From Beijerinckiaceae bacterium (GTDB lineage Bacteria > Pseudomonadota > Alphaproteobacteria > Rhizobiales > Beijerinckiaceae): a stretch of DNA of 64,000 nucleotides. Numbering within the stretch: position 1 is the stretch's first letter; each line of letters starts with the position of its first letter. Under the pieces are notes generated by a model that was not told the DNA's origin, did no database searches, and saw only the letters and a list, made by a program, of their open reading frames with translations. The stretch spans positions 1 through 64,000 of the forward strand of contig CANJWR010000002.1 of assembly GCA_947478455.1 (NCBI GenBank), given 5' to 3'. Position numbers and translations under genes: made by a program. Shown piece by piece: positions 19,675 to 30,052 of the stretch.

Positions 19675-20121
19675 ATGGGAATGAGTGTTTCGGCAGGCGG
19701 CAAATCGGGGCGCAGAAAGCGCGGCGTACCGCGTTATGGCGCGATGGCCGAAATCAATATGACGCCGTTCATCGACGTCATGCTGGTGCTGCTCATCATC
19801 TTCATGGTGGCGGCGCCCTTGCTCGCCACCGGCGTGCCGATCGATCTGCCCGAGACGAAGGCGGCGGCGCTCAACATCGACACCAAGCCGATCAGCGTTT
19901 CCATCGACGAGCGCGGGACGATCACCCTGATGGACCAGCCGGTAAAGGTGGAAGATCTGCCCGCCAAACTGAAGGAACTCGCCAAGGGCGGTTTCGACGA
20001 GCGCATCTATGTGCGCGGATCGAAGCAGGTGAATTACGGCCGTGTGGCCGAAGTCATGTCGCTCATCACCAGCTCCGGCTACAAGAAAGTCGCGCTTGTG
20101 ACGGAGCAGGAGAAGAAGTGA
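19675..20121 (+). CDS. tolR: Tol-Pal system protein TolR
   Basis: AEINMTPFIDVMLVLLIIFMVAAPLL. Confidence 0.96.
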   Translation: MGMSVSAGGKSGRRKRGVPRYGAMAEINMTPFIDVMLVLLIIFMVAAPLLATGVPIDLPETKAAALNIDTKPISVSIDERGTITLMDQPVKVEDLPAKLKELAKGGFDERIYVRGSKQVNYGRVAEVMSLITSSGYKKVALVTEQEKK

Positions 20122-20128
20122 GTTTGCG

Positions 20129-21304
20129 TTGGTGAAAATCTCCGCAACCGAACCCGGCGTCATCGTTTCAGGGCTGCTGCATGTCGGCATCCTACTGGCG
20201 ACGCTCGTGGTTTTTTCGGATGCGCCGCAGTTCGACAATTTGCAGGAGAGCGTACCCGTCGAGGTTTTAACCGACAAACAGTTCAACGAAATCACCAAAG
20301 GCGGAAAGACCGCAAAAGCACCCGCGCCGCAGCCCACGAAAGTGGACAAGGTTGCGGATGTTCCCGAGCCAAAGCCCTCGCCGCCGAAGCCGCAGGAAGC
20401 CAAAGTCGACGTGCCGACACCGCCGCCGAGTTTGCGCCGCATCGAGGAGCCGGAGGAGGATGACGACGAAGAAGACGTCAAGCCGCCTGCCCCGGCGCCC
20501 ACGCCACCGCAGCGCGTTGCGGCCCTGCCGCCGCCGCGTCCACAGCCAGAGCCGCCCAAACCTGTCGCGCGCCCGCCCGATCCGCCGAAGGCCGAGGCCA
20601 TTGAGCCGCCGAAGCCCCCGAAGCCTCCCGAAAGGCCGAAGCCGGAGGTAAAAGCGCCTGCGCCGCCGAAGGTCGACGAAAAGTCGAAGGTGGACCAGCT
20701 CGCCAAATTGCTTGAAGCGAAGAAGGCCGAAGACAACGCCAAGGCGGCTGCGGATGCGAAAGCCGCCGCCGACGCAAAGGCGGCCGCCAGCGCGAAAGCC
20801 GCTGCCGACGCAAAAGCCGCTGCTGCAAGAGCGAAATCCGCCGAGGCGTCGAACGAGAAGTCGAAGTTCGATCCGAGCAGCATTTCGAAAGCCTTGTCGA
20901 AAGACAGTGCGCAGCAAAAGCCTTCAACAGGCCGCGCTGTGAGCCAGACCGCGTCCATCGGCAGTTCGACCGCGAATGCGCCGCGCATGTCGCCTTCGCT
21001 CTGGGGACAGCTCGATGGCTATATGCAGGATCAATACAAGCAGTGCTGGACCTATCTGGGCCTCGGCAGCAGCCAGAAATATGTTCCGCAGATCAGGGTT
21101 CAGTTCAACCAGAACGGCAGCCTTGTGGGACAGCCGGAGTTGTTGAACAAGCCATCCGATCCCAATCTGCGCTCGCTTGCGGAAAGCGCCGTGCGCGCCG
21201 TGAAGAAATGCGACCCGCTGCGCATTCCGGCGCAATACGCTCCCTATTACAACGAGTGGAAAGCCCGCATCCTGCGCTTCGATCCGGAAGAAATGGCCGG
21301 CTGA
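20129..21304 (+). CDS. tolA: TolA-like cell-envelope protein
   Basis: N-terminal TM, long Pro/Lys/Ala-rich region, C-terminal TolA/TonB-like domain; cluster position. Confidence 0.88.
   Translation: MVKISATEPGVIVSGLLHVGILLATLVVFSDAPQFDNLQESVPVEVLTDKQFNEITKGGKTAKAPAPQPTKVDKVADVPEPKPSPPKPQEAKVDVPTPPPSLRRIEEPEEDDDEEDVKPPAPAPTPPQRVAALPPPRPQPEPPKPVARPPDPPKAEAIEPPKPPKPPERPKPEVKAPAPPKVDEKSKVDQLAKLLEAKKAEDNAKAAADAKAAADAKAAASAKAAADAKAAAARAKSAEASNEKSKFDPSSISKALSKDSAQQKPSTGRAVSQTASIGSSTANAPRMSPSLWGQLDGYMQDQYKQCWTYLGLGSSQKYVPQIRVQFNQNGSLVGQPELLNKPSDPNLRSLAESAVRAVKKCDPLRIPAQYAPYYNEWKARILRFDPEEMAG
20740..20850 (+). repeat. low-complexity Ala/Lys/Asp repeat in TolA
   Basis: Repeated [24 protein letters not shown] coding units. 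Confidence 0.85.
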
Positions 21305-21368
21305 TGAGCAGATTCTGCATGTGGACTTATCGCTCCCCGACCCATTCGCCCAACAGGATTGCAGGCTC

Positions 21369-22691
21369 ATGACGTTCAGCCTTTCCCGCCGCAACGCAAC
21401 AGCCCTGATTGCCGGCGCAGCCGCCGCGCCGTGGATCGCGCCAGCACGGGCGCAGGAACGCTATCTCGACATTCGCCCAGGCGGACAGTTTCGCCCGGTG
21501 ACGATTGCGGTGACGAATTTCGTCGGCGAGGCGCAGCAAGGCGCAGCGACGACCTCGGTGATCACCAATAATTTCAAGCGCTCGGTTTTCCTGCAGCCGC
21601 TGGAACAAAAAAGTTTCGTCGAGACGATCAGCAATCCCGATCAGGCTCCACAGATGGATTCGTGGAAAATGATCAACGCGCAATTTGTCGTCACTGGTCG
21701 TTCGGGCCGCAATCCGGACGGACGCCTGCGCACCGATTTCCGCCTGTGGGACGTGGCGACAGGCCAGCAGGTCGCCGGACAGCAATATGTCACCGATCCT
21801 GCGAATTCGCGCCGCGTGGCGCATATCATATCGGATGCGATCTTTGCGCGCGTCACCGGCGAAAAAGGCCATTTCGACACGCGCGTTGTGTTCGTCGATG
21901 AATCCGGCCCGAAAGAAAAACGCCGCAAGCGCCTCGCCATCATGGATCAGGACGGCGCGAACATTCGCTATCTGACACGCGGCGACGATCTGGTGGTGAC
22001 GCCGCGTTTCTCGCCGTCGTCGCAGGATGTGACGTTCATGTCCTTCGGGGCGGGCGACCCGAAAGTCTATGTGCTCAACATCGAGAACGGGCAGCGCGAG
22101 GTCGTCGGCAATTTTCCCGGCATGACATTCAGCCCACGCTTCTCGCCCGACGGACAGCGCATCATCATGTCGCTGTCGCAAGGCTCGGCCACAAACCTGT
22201 TCACGATGGATCTGCGGTCGCGCTCCACCATGCGACTGACCAATACAGCCGCCATTGACACATCGCCGTCCTATTCGCCCGACGGGTCGCAGATTGTGTT
22301 CGAATCCGATCGCGGCGGCGGCCAGCAGATCTACACGATGGGCGCAAGCGGCGGCGGCGGCAAGCGCATCTCGTTCGGCGAAGGCGCACGATATTCCACG
22401 CCCGTCTGGTCTCCCAAGGGCGATTACATCGCCTTCACGCGCCAGAAGGGCGGATCGTTCGGCATCGGAGTTATGAAACCAGATGGTTCGGGCGAACGCA
22501 TTCTCACCGAGGGTTATCACAACGAGGGCCCCACCTGGGCTCCCAACGGTCTCTACCTGATGTTCTTCCGCGATCCCGGCGGCCAGTCAGGCTCGAAGAT
22601 CTTCATGTGCGACATTTTCGGACGTGGCGAGTTTCCGGTCGCGACGCCGGCCTTCGGGTCAGATCCGTCGTGGGGTCCGCTGCTCGGCTGA
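21369..22691 (+). CDS. tolB: Tol-Pal system beta-propeller TolB
   Basis: [41 protein letters not shown]. Confidence 0.96.
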   Translation: MTFSLSRRNATALIAGAAAAPWIAPARAQERYLDIRPGGQFRPVTIAVTNFVGEAQQGAATTSVITNNFKRSVFLQPLEQKSFVETISNPDQAPQMDSWKMINAQFVVTGRSGRNPDGRLRTDFRLWDVATGQQVAGQQYVTDPANSRRVAHIISDAIFARVTGEKGHFDTRVVFVDESGPKEKRRKRLAIMDQDGANIRYLTRGDDLVVTPRFSPSSQDVTFMSFGAGDPKVYVLNIENGQREVVGNFPGMTFSPRFSPDGQRIIMSLSQGSATNLFTMDLRSRSTMRLTNTAAIDTSPSYSPDGSQIVFESDRGGGQQIYTMGASGGGGKRISFGEGARYSTPVWSPKGDYIAFTRQKGGSFGIGVMKPDGSGERILTEGYHNEGPTWAPNGLYLMFFRDPGGQSGSKIFMCDIFGRGEFPVATPAFGSDPSWGPLLG

Positions 22692-22724
22692 TCTGCAGAA
22701 TTGCGATTGAAAATTGCCATCTCG

Positions 22725-22750
22725 CAGCCCGCCTCCCGGCGGGCTGTTTG
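22725..22750 (+). terminator. hairpin after tolB
   Basis: CAGCCCGCC-TCCC-GGCGGGCTG then TTTG. Confidence 0.65.
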
Positions 22751-22789
22751 CGTTGTGGAACAAACCAATGCTGCGCCGCATTATGGCCA

Positions 22790-22805
22790 TTAACGAACCA
22801 TTAAC
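22790..22805 (+). promoter_or_regulatory. candidate CtrA box upstream of pal
   Basis: TTAA-CGAACCA-TTAAC, exact TTAA-N7-TTAAC. Confidence 0.65.
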
Positions 22806-22931
22806 TATGACGCTCGTTAGGGCCAATGTGAGTGAATGGATTCACCCGCGATCAAGGTTGATGGAACCTTCGATTAACTATCAGGGCGCTACGACTTGGG
22901 CACCGGCAGTTGTGTGTGAAGGAGTTCCGGT

Positions 22932-23444
22932 ATGTCAGTTTTCAACAGCGTGCGCCTCGTCAAATTCGCCGCCGTTTTGTGTGTGGCGTTTGGCATGGCG
23001 GCCTGTTCCAAGAGCCCAGACGAGAATGGCGCTAACGGCGCAAATCTCGCAGGCCAGGGAGCCGGCGCAGCGACGCCCGGCAGCGCGCAGGATTTCGTCG
23101 TCAATGTTGGCGACCGCGTGTTCTTCGAGACCGACTCGACAGAACTTACGCCGACCGCACAGGCCACCCTCGACAAGCAGGCGCGCTGGCTGAACCAGTA
23201 CAGCCGCTACAGCTTTACGGTAGAAGGCCACGCGGACGAGCGCGGCACCAGGGAATACAATTTTGCGCTCGGCGCGCGCCGCTCCGAAGTCACCAAGGAA
23301 TATCTGGTGGCGCGCGGCATTTCGAGCTCCCGTATGAAGACGATCTCATACGGCAAGGAACGTCCGGTTTCGGTCTGCAACGATATTTCTTGCTGGTCGC
23401 AAAACCGCCGTGCGGTGACCGTCCTTTCAGGCGGGACATCGTAA
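22932..23444 (+). CDS. pal: peptidoglycan-associated lipoprotein Pal
   Basis: Lipobox GMAAC; OmpA-like FTVEGHADERGTREYNFALGARRSEVTKEYL. Confidence 0.97.
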   Translation: MSVFNSVRLVKFAAVLCVAFGMAACSKSPDENGANGANLAGQGAGAATPGSAQDFVVNVGDRVFFETDSTELTPTAQATLDKQARWLNQYSRYSFTVEGHADERGTREYNFALGARRSEVTKEYLVARGISSSRMKTISYGKERPVSVCNDISCWSQNRRAVTVLSGGTS

Positions 23445-23494
23445 AACCCTACGGGCGCTCTGCCCGTCTTTGTGAAGTGAAGACCCTCAACTTT

Positions 23495-23524
23495 GCCGGC
23501 GCCTTCGTGGCGCCGGCTTTTTTA
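23495..23524 (+). terminator. intrinsic terminator after pal
   Basis: GCCGGCGCC-TTCGT-GGCGCCGGC followed by TTTTTTAT. Confidence 0.9.
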
Positions 23525-23647
23525 TGTCCGCTTACATTCGAGAACATTTTGGCGCTGCCGCCCGGATGGCGCCATCCGGCGACCAAATTTTGGCCGAACT
23601 GGCCACATTATGGTAACGAGGCTGTTCTGACGGGATCGGGCTTGAAA

Positions 23648-24754
23648 ATGGCGAATCACAAAATCACTGCGGCGCTGGCGTTTGGCCTGTCGCTGCTGGC
23701 CGCGAATGCTCCGGCGAGCGCGCAATTGTTCAATCGTCCGCCGGGCGCTGTGCCGGGCGGAGGCGAGTTTCAGCAGGCGCAGGGCGTCGACAGCGCTGGC
23801 TTGCTGGTCAAGGTCGACCGCCTCGAAAATCAGGTGCGCAATCTGAACGGCCAGATCGAGCAGATGCAATTCCAGATGCGCCGTCTGGAAGATCAGCTGC
23901 GCAAGTTCCAGCAGGATGTTGATTTCCGCTTTCAGGAAATTTCAGGAAAGCCCGCCCCCCGGCAGACGCCGCCGGCCACCACGCCGCAGCGGCGCGGCGA
24001 TGCTTTCGATCCCGACGCCGAACCCACAGCCCCGGGCGCACCCCGCAGACTTGGTACACTCGAGGTGCCCGGCCAGACTGCCCGTCTTTCGCCCCGAGGC
24101 GGCCTGCCGCCGGCTGGCGACATCATGATCGACGATGAAATTGCTCTGGACAATGGCGACGCTCCACTGGATCTGAACCCACGCTCGCAGCGCAATGCTC
24201 TCCCGCAGCCGCGCCAGACTGCGGCAGTCGACCCCGGTTTCCCGACCCTGCCGCGCGTGCTGCCGGCCAATCCGCAGGTTCAGCAGCGCTCCGTTCAGAC
24301 CCCGCAGGGGCCGATCGGTGCCGAGATCGCCCCGCCGGCTGGCCCGGCCGTGGCCGCCCTGCCTCCCGCGACTGGCCCTGCGGCCGAGTATGACGCTGCG
24401 CTGGTCTCCTACAAGGCCGGACAGTTCGAAGCCGCCGGCGATGGTCTGCAGGAGTTTCTGCGGAAATACCCGAAGGATCGCCGCGTTTCGGAAGCGGTCT
24501 TCTACCTCGGCGAATCCTTCGCCAAACGTGGACGCCATCGCGAGGCGGCCGAGCAATATCTCAAAGTCTCGACGGATTTTTCGAAGGCCTCTCGCGCGCC
24601 GGAAGCCATGGTGAAACTCGGCATGTCGCTCGACAAGCTGGGCTTGAAGGAACAGGCCTGCGCCACGTATGGCGAAGTACCACGCAAGTTTCCCAATGTT
24701 TCGGCCTCGCTGCGCACCGCCGCCGAGCGCGAGCAGAAGCGCAATCAATGCTGA
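23648..24754 (+). CDS. cpoB: Tol-Pal coordination protein CpoB/YbgF
   Basis: Signal peptide, coiled-coil RLENQVRNLNGQIEQMQFQMRRLEDQLRKFQQD, C-terminal TPRs. Confidence 0.93.
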   Translation: MANHKITAALAFGLSLLAANAPASAQLFNRPPGAVPGGGEFQQAQGVDSAGLLVKVDRLENQVRNLNGQIEQMQFQMRRLEDQLRKFQQDVDFRFQEISGKPAPRQTPPATTPQRRGDAFDPDAEPTAPGAPRRLGTLEVPGQTARLSPRGGLPPAGDIMIDDEIALDNGDAPLDLNPRSQRNALPQPRQTAAVDPGFPTLPRVLPANPQVQQRSVQTPQGPIGAEIAPPAGPAVAALPPATGPAAEYDAALVSYKAGQFEAAGDGLQEFLRKYPKDRRVSEAVFYLGESFAKRGRHREAAEQYLKVSTDFSKASRAPEAMVKLGMSLDKLGLKEQACATYGEVPRKFPNVSASLRTAAEREQKRNQC

Positions 24755-25773
24755 CGAACGGGGTCTTTTTCCAGCGTCTGGAGAAAGACTTCGCGCCGTT
24801 CGCCCATTCTCGCGGGATTTTGATCGCCGTCTCGGGCGGGCCGGATTCCATGGCTCTCTTGCGACTTGCGCATCACTGGGCGACAATTCCCGGTCGGCCG
24901 CCGGTTTCCGCCGCCACGGTCGATCATGGATTGCGGACTGATGCGCGCATCGAGGCCGAACAGGTAGGCGCATGGTGTGCGGCTCTGGCGGTTCCTCACA
25001 CCATCCTGGCGTGGGAGGGCGAAAAGCCAGTCACCCGCATTCAGGAACGCGCACGCGACGCCCGATACGCGCTGTTGGAAGACCATGCGGTCTCGCTAGG
25101 GTTCGACACACTTTTCACCGCCCATCACGCAGACGATCAGGCCGAGACTGTGCTGTTTCGTCTTTTGCGCGGCAGCGGCATCGCCGGGCTGGCGGGCATG
25201 TCCGTCGATGCGCCTCGCGGCGCAATCCGCCACGGCAGGCCCCTGCTCGGCTGGAAAAAGGACGAGCTGATCCGGGTTTGCGTCAAACTGGGCCAGACGT
25301 TCTTCACCGATCCATCCAATTATGATCCCCGCTACGCGCGCACACGCATGCGCGAGCTTGCAAAATTGCTGGCCGACGAAGGTTTGGATGCAAACGCACT
25401 TGGGCGACTGGCAGGCAGAGCGCAGCGAGCCGATGCGGCGCTCGATGCGGTCGCCACGGCTAGGCGTGAGGCGCTTCTCGTTTCTGGCGATCCAGCCCGT
25501 GCGGTGCTGGACGCCACCCTGCTTTTTGTCGAACCGGAGGAAATTATCCTGCGAATTCTGGGTGGCGAAATCGCCCGGCTCGGAGATCGCAGCGCCAGGC
25601 AACCGCATGTGCGGCTCGAACGGCTCGAACGGCTGGCGGACGAACTGAAAGACGCGGTCCGGGCCGGCCAACCCATCGCGCGCACCCTCGGAGGCGCAAT
25701 GATCTCCGTCAGCCCCGGCAAGGGCTTAACTGTAAAGGCAGAGCCGCCGCGCCGGCCGCTCCGGGGAAATTAA
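24748..25773 (+). CDS. tilS: tRNA(Ile)-lysidine synthase TilS
   Basis: ILIAVSGGPDSMALLRL PP-loop; AHHADDQAETVLFRLLRGSG. Confidence 0.96.
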   Translation: MLTNGVFFQRLEKDFAPFAHSRGILIAVSGGPDSMALLRLAHHWATIPGRPPVSAATVDHGLRTDARIEAEQVGAWCAALAVPHTILAWEGEKPVTRIQERARDARYALLEDHAVSLGFDTLFTAHHADDQAETVLFRLLRGSGIAGLAGMSVDAPRGAIRHGRPLLGWKKDELIRVCVKLGQTFFTDPSNYDPRYARTRMRELAKLLADEGLDANALGRLAGRAQRADAALDAVATARREALLVSGDPARAVLDATLLFVEPEEIILRILGGEIARLGDRSARQPHVRLERLERLADELKDAVRAGQPIARTLGGAMISVSPGKGLTVKAEPPRRPLRGN

Positions 25774-25858
25774 CTGTTTGTGCTTAAGTTATGCGCAGGA
25801 TGGGCTTGTCAAATGCTCGCCAATTGACTGCCGCCGCTAACGATCCTGTGGACCTTCC

Positions 25859-25888
25859 CTTGGCAAAGGCTGGTACGACGCCTAGATT
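25859..25888 (+). promoter_or_regulatory. candidate RpoH promoter upstream of ftsH
   Basis: CTTGGC-N16-CCTAGATT; same spacer as the htpX candidate. Confidence 0.4.
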
Positions 25889-25954
25889 GTGGGTTGCAGG
25901 GATGCGGCTCGCCAGAACTTCCGTTTTCGCGCTAACCCCTGGTCAGGGACACAA

Positions 25955-27871
25955 ATGAATCCAAACGTCCGGAATTTCGCGCTCTGGGTCATCATCTTTC
26001 TGCTCGTCGTAGCATTGGTGATGCTGTTCCAGAATCCGGGTCAGCGCGCACAGACACAGGACATCACTTTCAGCCAGTTGCTGAACGAGGTCGATCAGGG
26101 CCGCGTGCGGGAAGTTACGATTGCGGGTCACGAGATCAGCGGTCACTTCACCGACAACCGCGCCTTCACCACCTATGCGCCGAACGATCCGTCGCTGGTG
26201 CAGAACCTTTACAAGAAGAACGTGTCGATCTCGGCGCGTCCGCCGTCCGACGGCAATTCGTGGCTCGTGACGTTGCTGGTCAACGGCCTGCCGCTGATCG
26301 CCTTCCTGGGCGTGTGGATATTCCTGTCCCGGCAGATGCAGGGGGCTGGCGGAAAAGCCATGGGGTTCGGCAAATCGAAAGCCAAGCTCCTGACCGAGGC
26401 GCACGGGCGCGTGACGTTCGAGGACGTTGCGGGCGTCGACGAGGCCAAGGAAGACCTTCAGGAAATCGTCGAATTCCTCCGCGATCCGCAGAAATTCCAG
26501 CGGCTTGGCGGACGCATTCCGCGCGGCGTTCTGCTCGTCGGCCCTCCCGGCACCGGCAAGACCCTGCTGGCCCGCGCCATCGCCGGCGAAGCCAATGTGC
26601 CGTTCTTCACGATCTCGGGCTCGGACTTCGTTGAAATGTTCGTCGGCGTCGGCGCGAGCCGCGTGCGCGACATGTTCGAACAGGCCAAGAAGAACGCGCC
26701 CTGCATCATTTTCATCGACGAAATCGATGCTGTCGGTCGTCATCGCGGCGCCGGCCTCGGCGGCGGTAACGACGAACGCGAGCAGACGCTGAACCAGTTG
26801 CTGGTCGAGATGGACGGCTTCGAGGCGAACGAGGGCATCATCCTCATCGCCGCCACCAACCGTCCTGACGTGCTGGATCCCGCCCTGCTGCGTCCGGGCC
26901 GTTTCGACCGCCAGATCGTGGTGCCGAACCCCGACGTCACGGGCCGCGAGAAGATCCTGAAGGTTCACGTCCGTAAGGTGCCTCTGGCGCCGGACGTCGA
27001 CCTCAAGGTCGTCGCGCGCGGCACTCCGGGCTTCTCGGGCGCTGACCTGATGAACCTCGTCAACGAGGCAGCCTTGATGGCGGCGCGGCGCGGCAAGCGC
27101 ATCGTCACCATGGCTGAATTCGAGGACGCCAAGGACAAGATCATGATGGGCGCGGAACGCCGCACCCTCGTGATGACCGAGCAGGAAAAACTGCTCACCG
27201 CCTATCACGAAGGCGGCCACGCCATCGTGGCGCTGAACGTGCCGGCGACCGATCCCGTCCACAAGGCGACGATCATCCCGCGCGGTCGTGCTCTGGGCAT
27301 GGTCATGCAATTGCCGGAGCGCGACAAGCTGTCGATGAGCTACGAGCAGATGACCTCTCGTCTGGCCGTGCTGATGGGCGGACGCGTGTCGGAAGAGATC
27401 ATCTTCGGCAAGGACAAGGTGACGTCGGGCGCGCAGTCCGACATCGAACAGGCGACGAAACTCGCCCGCGCGATGGTCACCCGCTGGGGATTCTCGGACG
27501 AACTCGGCACCGTCATGTACGGCGAGAATCAGGAAGAGGTGTTCCTCGGCTATTCCATGGGCCGTCAGCAGAACATTTCGGAAGCGACCTCGCAGAAGAT
27601 CGATTCGGAAGTGCGCCGTCTGGTCGAACTCGGCCTGTCGGAAGCAACCCGCATCATCACCGAGAAGCGCGACCAGCTCGAAATCCTCGCGAAGGGTCTG
27701 CTTGAATACGAGACCCTGAGCGGCGACGAGATCATGGGCCTGATGGAAGGTCGCCCGCCGGTGCGCGATTCAGGCGACGATACGCCGGCCTCGCGGACCT
27801 CGCCGGTGCCGTCCGCCGGCAAGCCCCGGCCCAAGCCCGACGGCGGGCTGGAGCCTCAGCCGCAGGCCTGA
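25955..27871 (+). CDS. ftsH: ATP-dependent zinc metalloprotease FtsH
   Basis: [27 protein letters not shown] zinc motif. Confidence 0.98.
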   Translation: MNPNVRNFALWVIIFLLVVALVMLFQNPGQRAQTQDITFSQLLNEVDQGRVREVTIAGHEISGHFTDNRAFTTYAPNDPSLVQNLYKKNVSISARPPSDGNSWLVTLLVNGLPLIAFLGVWIFLSRQMQGAGGKAMGFGKSKAKLLTEAHGRVTFEDVAGVDEAKEDLQEIVEFLRDPQKFQRLGGRIPRGVLLVGPPGTGKTLLARAIAGEANVPFFTISGSDFVEMFVGVGASRVRDMFEQAKKNAPCIIFIDEIDAVGRHRGAGLGGGNDEREQTLNQLLVEMDGFEANEGIILIAATNRPDVLDPALLRPGRFDRQIVVPNPDVTGREKILKVHVRKVPLAPDVDLKVVARGTPGFSGADLMNLVNEAALMAARRGKRIVTMAEFEDAKDKIMMGAERRTLVMTEQEKLLTAYHEGGHAIVALNVPATDPVHKATIIPRGRALGMVMQLPERDKLSMSYEQMTSRLAVLMGGRVSEEIIFGKDKVTSGAQSDIEQATKLARAMVTRWGFSDELGTVMYGENQEEVFLGYSMGRQQNISEATSQKIDSEVRRLVELGLSEATRIITEKRDQLEILAKGLLEYETLSGDEIMGLMEGRPPVRDSGDDTPASRTSPVPSAGKPRPKPDGGLEPQPQA

Positions 27872-27890
27872 GCGACGACATCAAATCGGA

Positions 27891-27920
27891 AAGCCCGGCC
27901 ATCGCGCCGGGCTTTTTCGT
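27891..27920 (+). terminator. intrinsic terminator after ftsH
   Basis: AAGCCCGGC-CATCGC-GCCGGGCTT-TTTCG. Confidence 0.85.
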
Positions 27921-27943
27921 TTCAGGCTTTCGGAACGCGAAAA

Positions 27944-27971
27944 CCCTCCGGACGGGGGCACGTCCGGAGGG
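27944..27971 (-). terminator. perfect 11-bp hairpin, probable minus-strand terminator
   Basis: CCCTCCGGACG-GGGGCA-CGTCCGGAGGG; minus-strand tail TTTTCG. Confidence 0.7.
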
Positions 27972-28040
27972 CTCTCGTACTGGACCAGGGTGGAGAGACC
28001 CCGGCCGCAGAGGAGCCGGCAGGATCTCGAAATGGGTCGC

Positions 28041-28331
28041 CTAGTTGCAAACCCGGATGCGGCGGTAGCCGACCACGTCGCCGAAGCGGTTGTAAACGGC
28101 CCGGCGTTCCATCCAGCATTCGCCGCCATAAACTCGCTGCGGGGCGTAGTAGCCCGGGGAGGCGTTGGCGGCTCCGGCGGCCAGAGCGCCGAGAGCCAGA
28201 CCGCCGATGATCCCGGCAGCCACCAGACCGCCGCCGCGAGCAGAAGCGGGCGTCGCGGTCGAGGCCAGTGTGGCGGCCAGTGTGACGGCGACGAGACTTG
28301 CGGTGATGGATTTCTTGCAGATGGCGTTCAT
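28041..28331 (-). CDS. small secreted Gly/Ala-rich hypothetical protein
   Basis: MNAICKKSITASLVAVTLAATLASTATPASA signal; GGECWMERRAVYNRFGDVVGYRRIRVCN C-terminus. Confidence 0.8.
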   Translation of the reverse strand: MNAICKKSITASLVAVTLAATLASTATPASARGGGLVAAGIIGGLALGALAAGAANASPGYYAPQRVYGGECWMERRAVYNRFGDVVGYRRIRVCN

Positions 28332-28614
28332 GGCTCTCTCCAGAGTTTGTCTCGCGGCCGCATGTCCGACCGGCGATGAAATGACCCTAGTCGGCGCCTG
28401 CCGCAGCCGATGTGCGCGGGCGCACACGACGAACCGGGCGGCCATATGATCGGCAAAATCGTTCTCAACGCTTTTCTTTGCGGACTCCGGGGCGGCTGCT
28501 GGACACGCTCCGGTGATTCTGCTAATTCCCCGCACCACGGTGTGACGCGCCGTAAGCGTCAGGGAAGCTTTTTATCCGAACCGGCCTTAGACGCCGTCAA
28601 GACAGGATCACCGA

Positions 28615-28857
28615 GTGCAAGTTCTCGTTCGCGACAACAACGTCGACCAGGCCCTCAAGGCCCTCAAGAAGAAGATGCAGCGCGAGGGTATCTTCCGCGA
28701 AATGAAGCTGCGCGGCCATTACGAAAAGCCGTCCGAGAAGAAGGCCCGCGAGCGCGCGGAAGCCATCCGCCGGGCTCGCAAGCTGGCCCGCAAGAAGCTG
28801 CAGCGCGAAGGCCTGCTGCCGATGAAGCCGAAGCCCGTCATGGGCGCTCCGCGCTGA
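28615..28857 (+). CDS. rpsU: 30S ribosomal protein bS21
   Basis: [49 protein letters not shown] start. Confidence 0.97.
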   Translation: MQVLVRDNNVDQALKALKKKMQREGIFREMKLRGHYEKPSEKKARERAEAIRRARKLARKKLQREGLLPMKPKPVMGAPR

Positions 28858-28908
28858 TCGAACGAATTTAACAGGGTGGAACGATCTCCCGCCCTGCTTT
28901 AATAAATG

Positions 28909-28950
28909 AGGGCGCCCCGGATTTATCCGTACGGGCGCCGTTATTTTTTC
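28909..28950 (+). terminator. terminator after rpsU
   Basis: GGCGCCCCGGATTTATCCGTACGGGCGCC stem-loop followed by TTATTTTTTC. Confidence 0.75.
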
Positions 28951-29078
28951 TTCTATTGACTGAAACGCGCCAGCCAGTGCTATCGTTAATTGAACACTAA
29001 TGACTGATCCCTAGATGTCTCACGCCTGATGTATGAGTTGTGACGCAGCCCGGTTGGGTAGAGCGTCAAAGCAGGACG

Positions 29079-29975
29079 ATGTCGATGACCAAGCTTTTCG
29101 CCCCCCTTTCGGCTCCCGTAAACCGTTGCGGTCCGCCCCGTGCGCTGCTCACACTCGCGGGCGTTTCGATGTTGGCTCTAGCGCTGGCAGGCTGCGAAAG
29201 CGGCGGCAGCCTTGGCAATCTGCGCGGCGCAGGCGTAGCGGAGGTCGAGGCTCCGGACGCCAATGCGAGCGTCAACATCCAGTCGCTCTCGGAAGTTGTT
29301 CAGCGCAACCCCAATGACGCCGGCGCCCTCAACACGCGCGGCGCCGCCTATGCGAAAATCGGCCGCTATCAGGAAGCCGTTGCGGATTTCAGCAAGGCCA
29401 TCCAGCTTGAGCCGAATTCGGTGTCGGCCCTCACCAACAGGGCGCTGGCCTATCGGCAGACCAACCGCAACGACGCCGCGCTTGCCGATTTCAACCGCGC
29501 CATCGACGCGAATCCCAACCACGCGCCGGCGTGGCTCGGCCGCGCCAATCTGCTGCGCGCCCAGGGCAATCTCCAGCAGGCCATGACGGATCTCGACCGC
29601 GCCATCCGGCTGAACCCCGAGAATGCGCAGGCCTTCCATTCGCGCGGCCTTATCCGCCAGCGCGAGGGCGATCATCCGCGCGCCGTCTCGGACTTCGACA
29701 ATGCGATCGACCGCGATCCCTTCGCGTCGGCCCCCTATCTGGCGCGCGCCCAGAGCCTGACCGAAATCGGCAAGTTCGATGCGGCGATCGAGGATTTCAA
29801 CGCAGCTCTCAACGTCGACAACAAGAACGCCGACGGCTGGGCGGGTCTGGGCCTCGCCTACGAGCGCAAGGGCGACCGTGCGAAGTCAGCGGAGAACTAC
29901 AACCGCGCCATTACGCTGGAGCCAAACCATCCGCTGGCGCGCGCCGGTATGTCTCGCGTGGGCGGAAGAGTTTGA
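29079..29975 (+). CDS. TPR-repeat lipoprotein
   Basis: Lipobox ALAGC, multiple TPRs (NTRGAAYAKIGRYQEAVADFSKAIQLEPN). Confidence 0.9.
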   Translation: MSMTKLFAPLSAPVNRCGPPRALLTLAGVSMLALALAGCESGGSLGNLRGAGVAEVEAPDANASVNIQSLSEVVQRNPNDAGALNTRGAAYAKIGRYQEAVADFSKAIQLEPNSVSALTNRALAYRQTNRNDAALADFNRAIDANPNHAPAWLGRANLLRAQGNLQQAMTDLDRAIRLNPENAQAFHSRGLIRQREGDHPRAVSDFDNAIDRDPFASAPYLARAQSLTEIGKFDAAIEDFNAALNVDNKNADGWAGLGLAYERKGDRAKSAENYNRAITLEPNHPLARAGMSRVGGRV

Positions 29976-29997
29976 AATCTGCAACCATCCACAAATG

Positions 29998-30024
29998 AAA
30001 ACGGCGGCCAAAGGCCGCCGTTTT
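29998..30024. terminator. bidirectional terminator
   Basis: AAAACGGCGGCC-AAA-GGCCGCCGTTTT perfect 12-bp stem between convergent genes. Confidence 0.92.
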
Positions 30025-30052
30025 CATTTCGCGCCGATGAATTGCACAGGCC

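Noticed and set aside
18829-20988. 719-aa minus-strand ORF
   Set aside because: Antisense to tolQ, tolR and tolA; low-complexity translation is the mirror of TolA repeats
25943-27310. 455-aa minus-strand ORF
   Set aside because: Shadow of ftsH
29043-29078. tRNA D-arm-like string (AGCCCGGTTGGGTAGAGCG)
   Set aside because: No surrounding acceptor, anticodon or T-arm (no GGTTCRANYCC) could be folded
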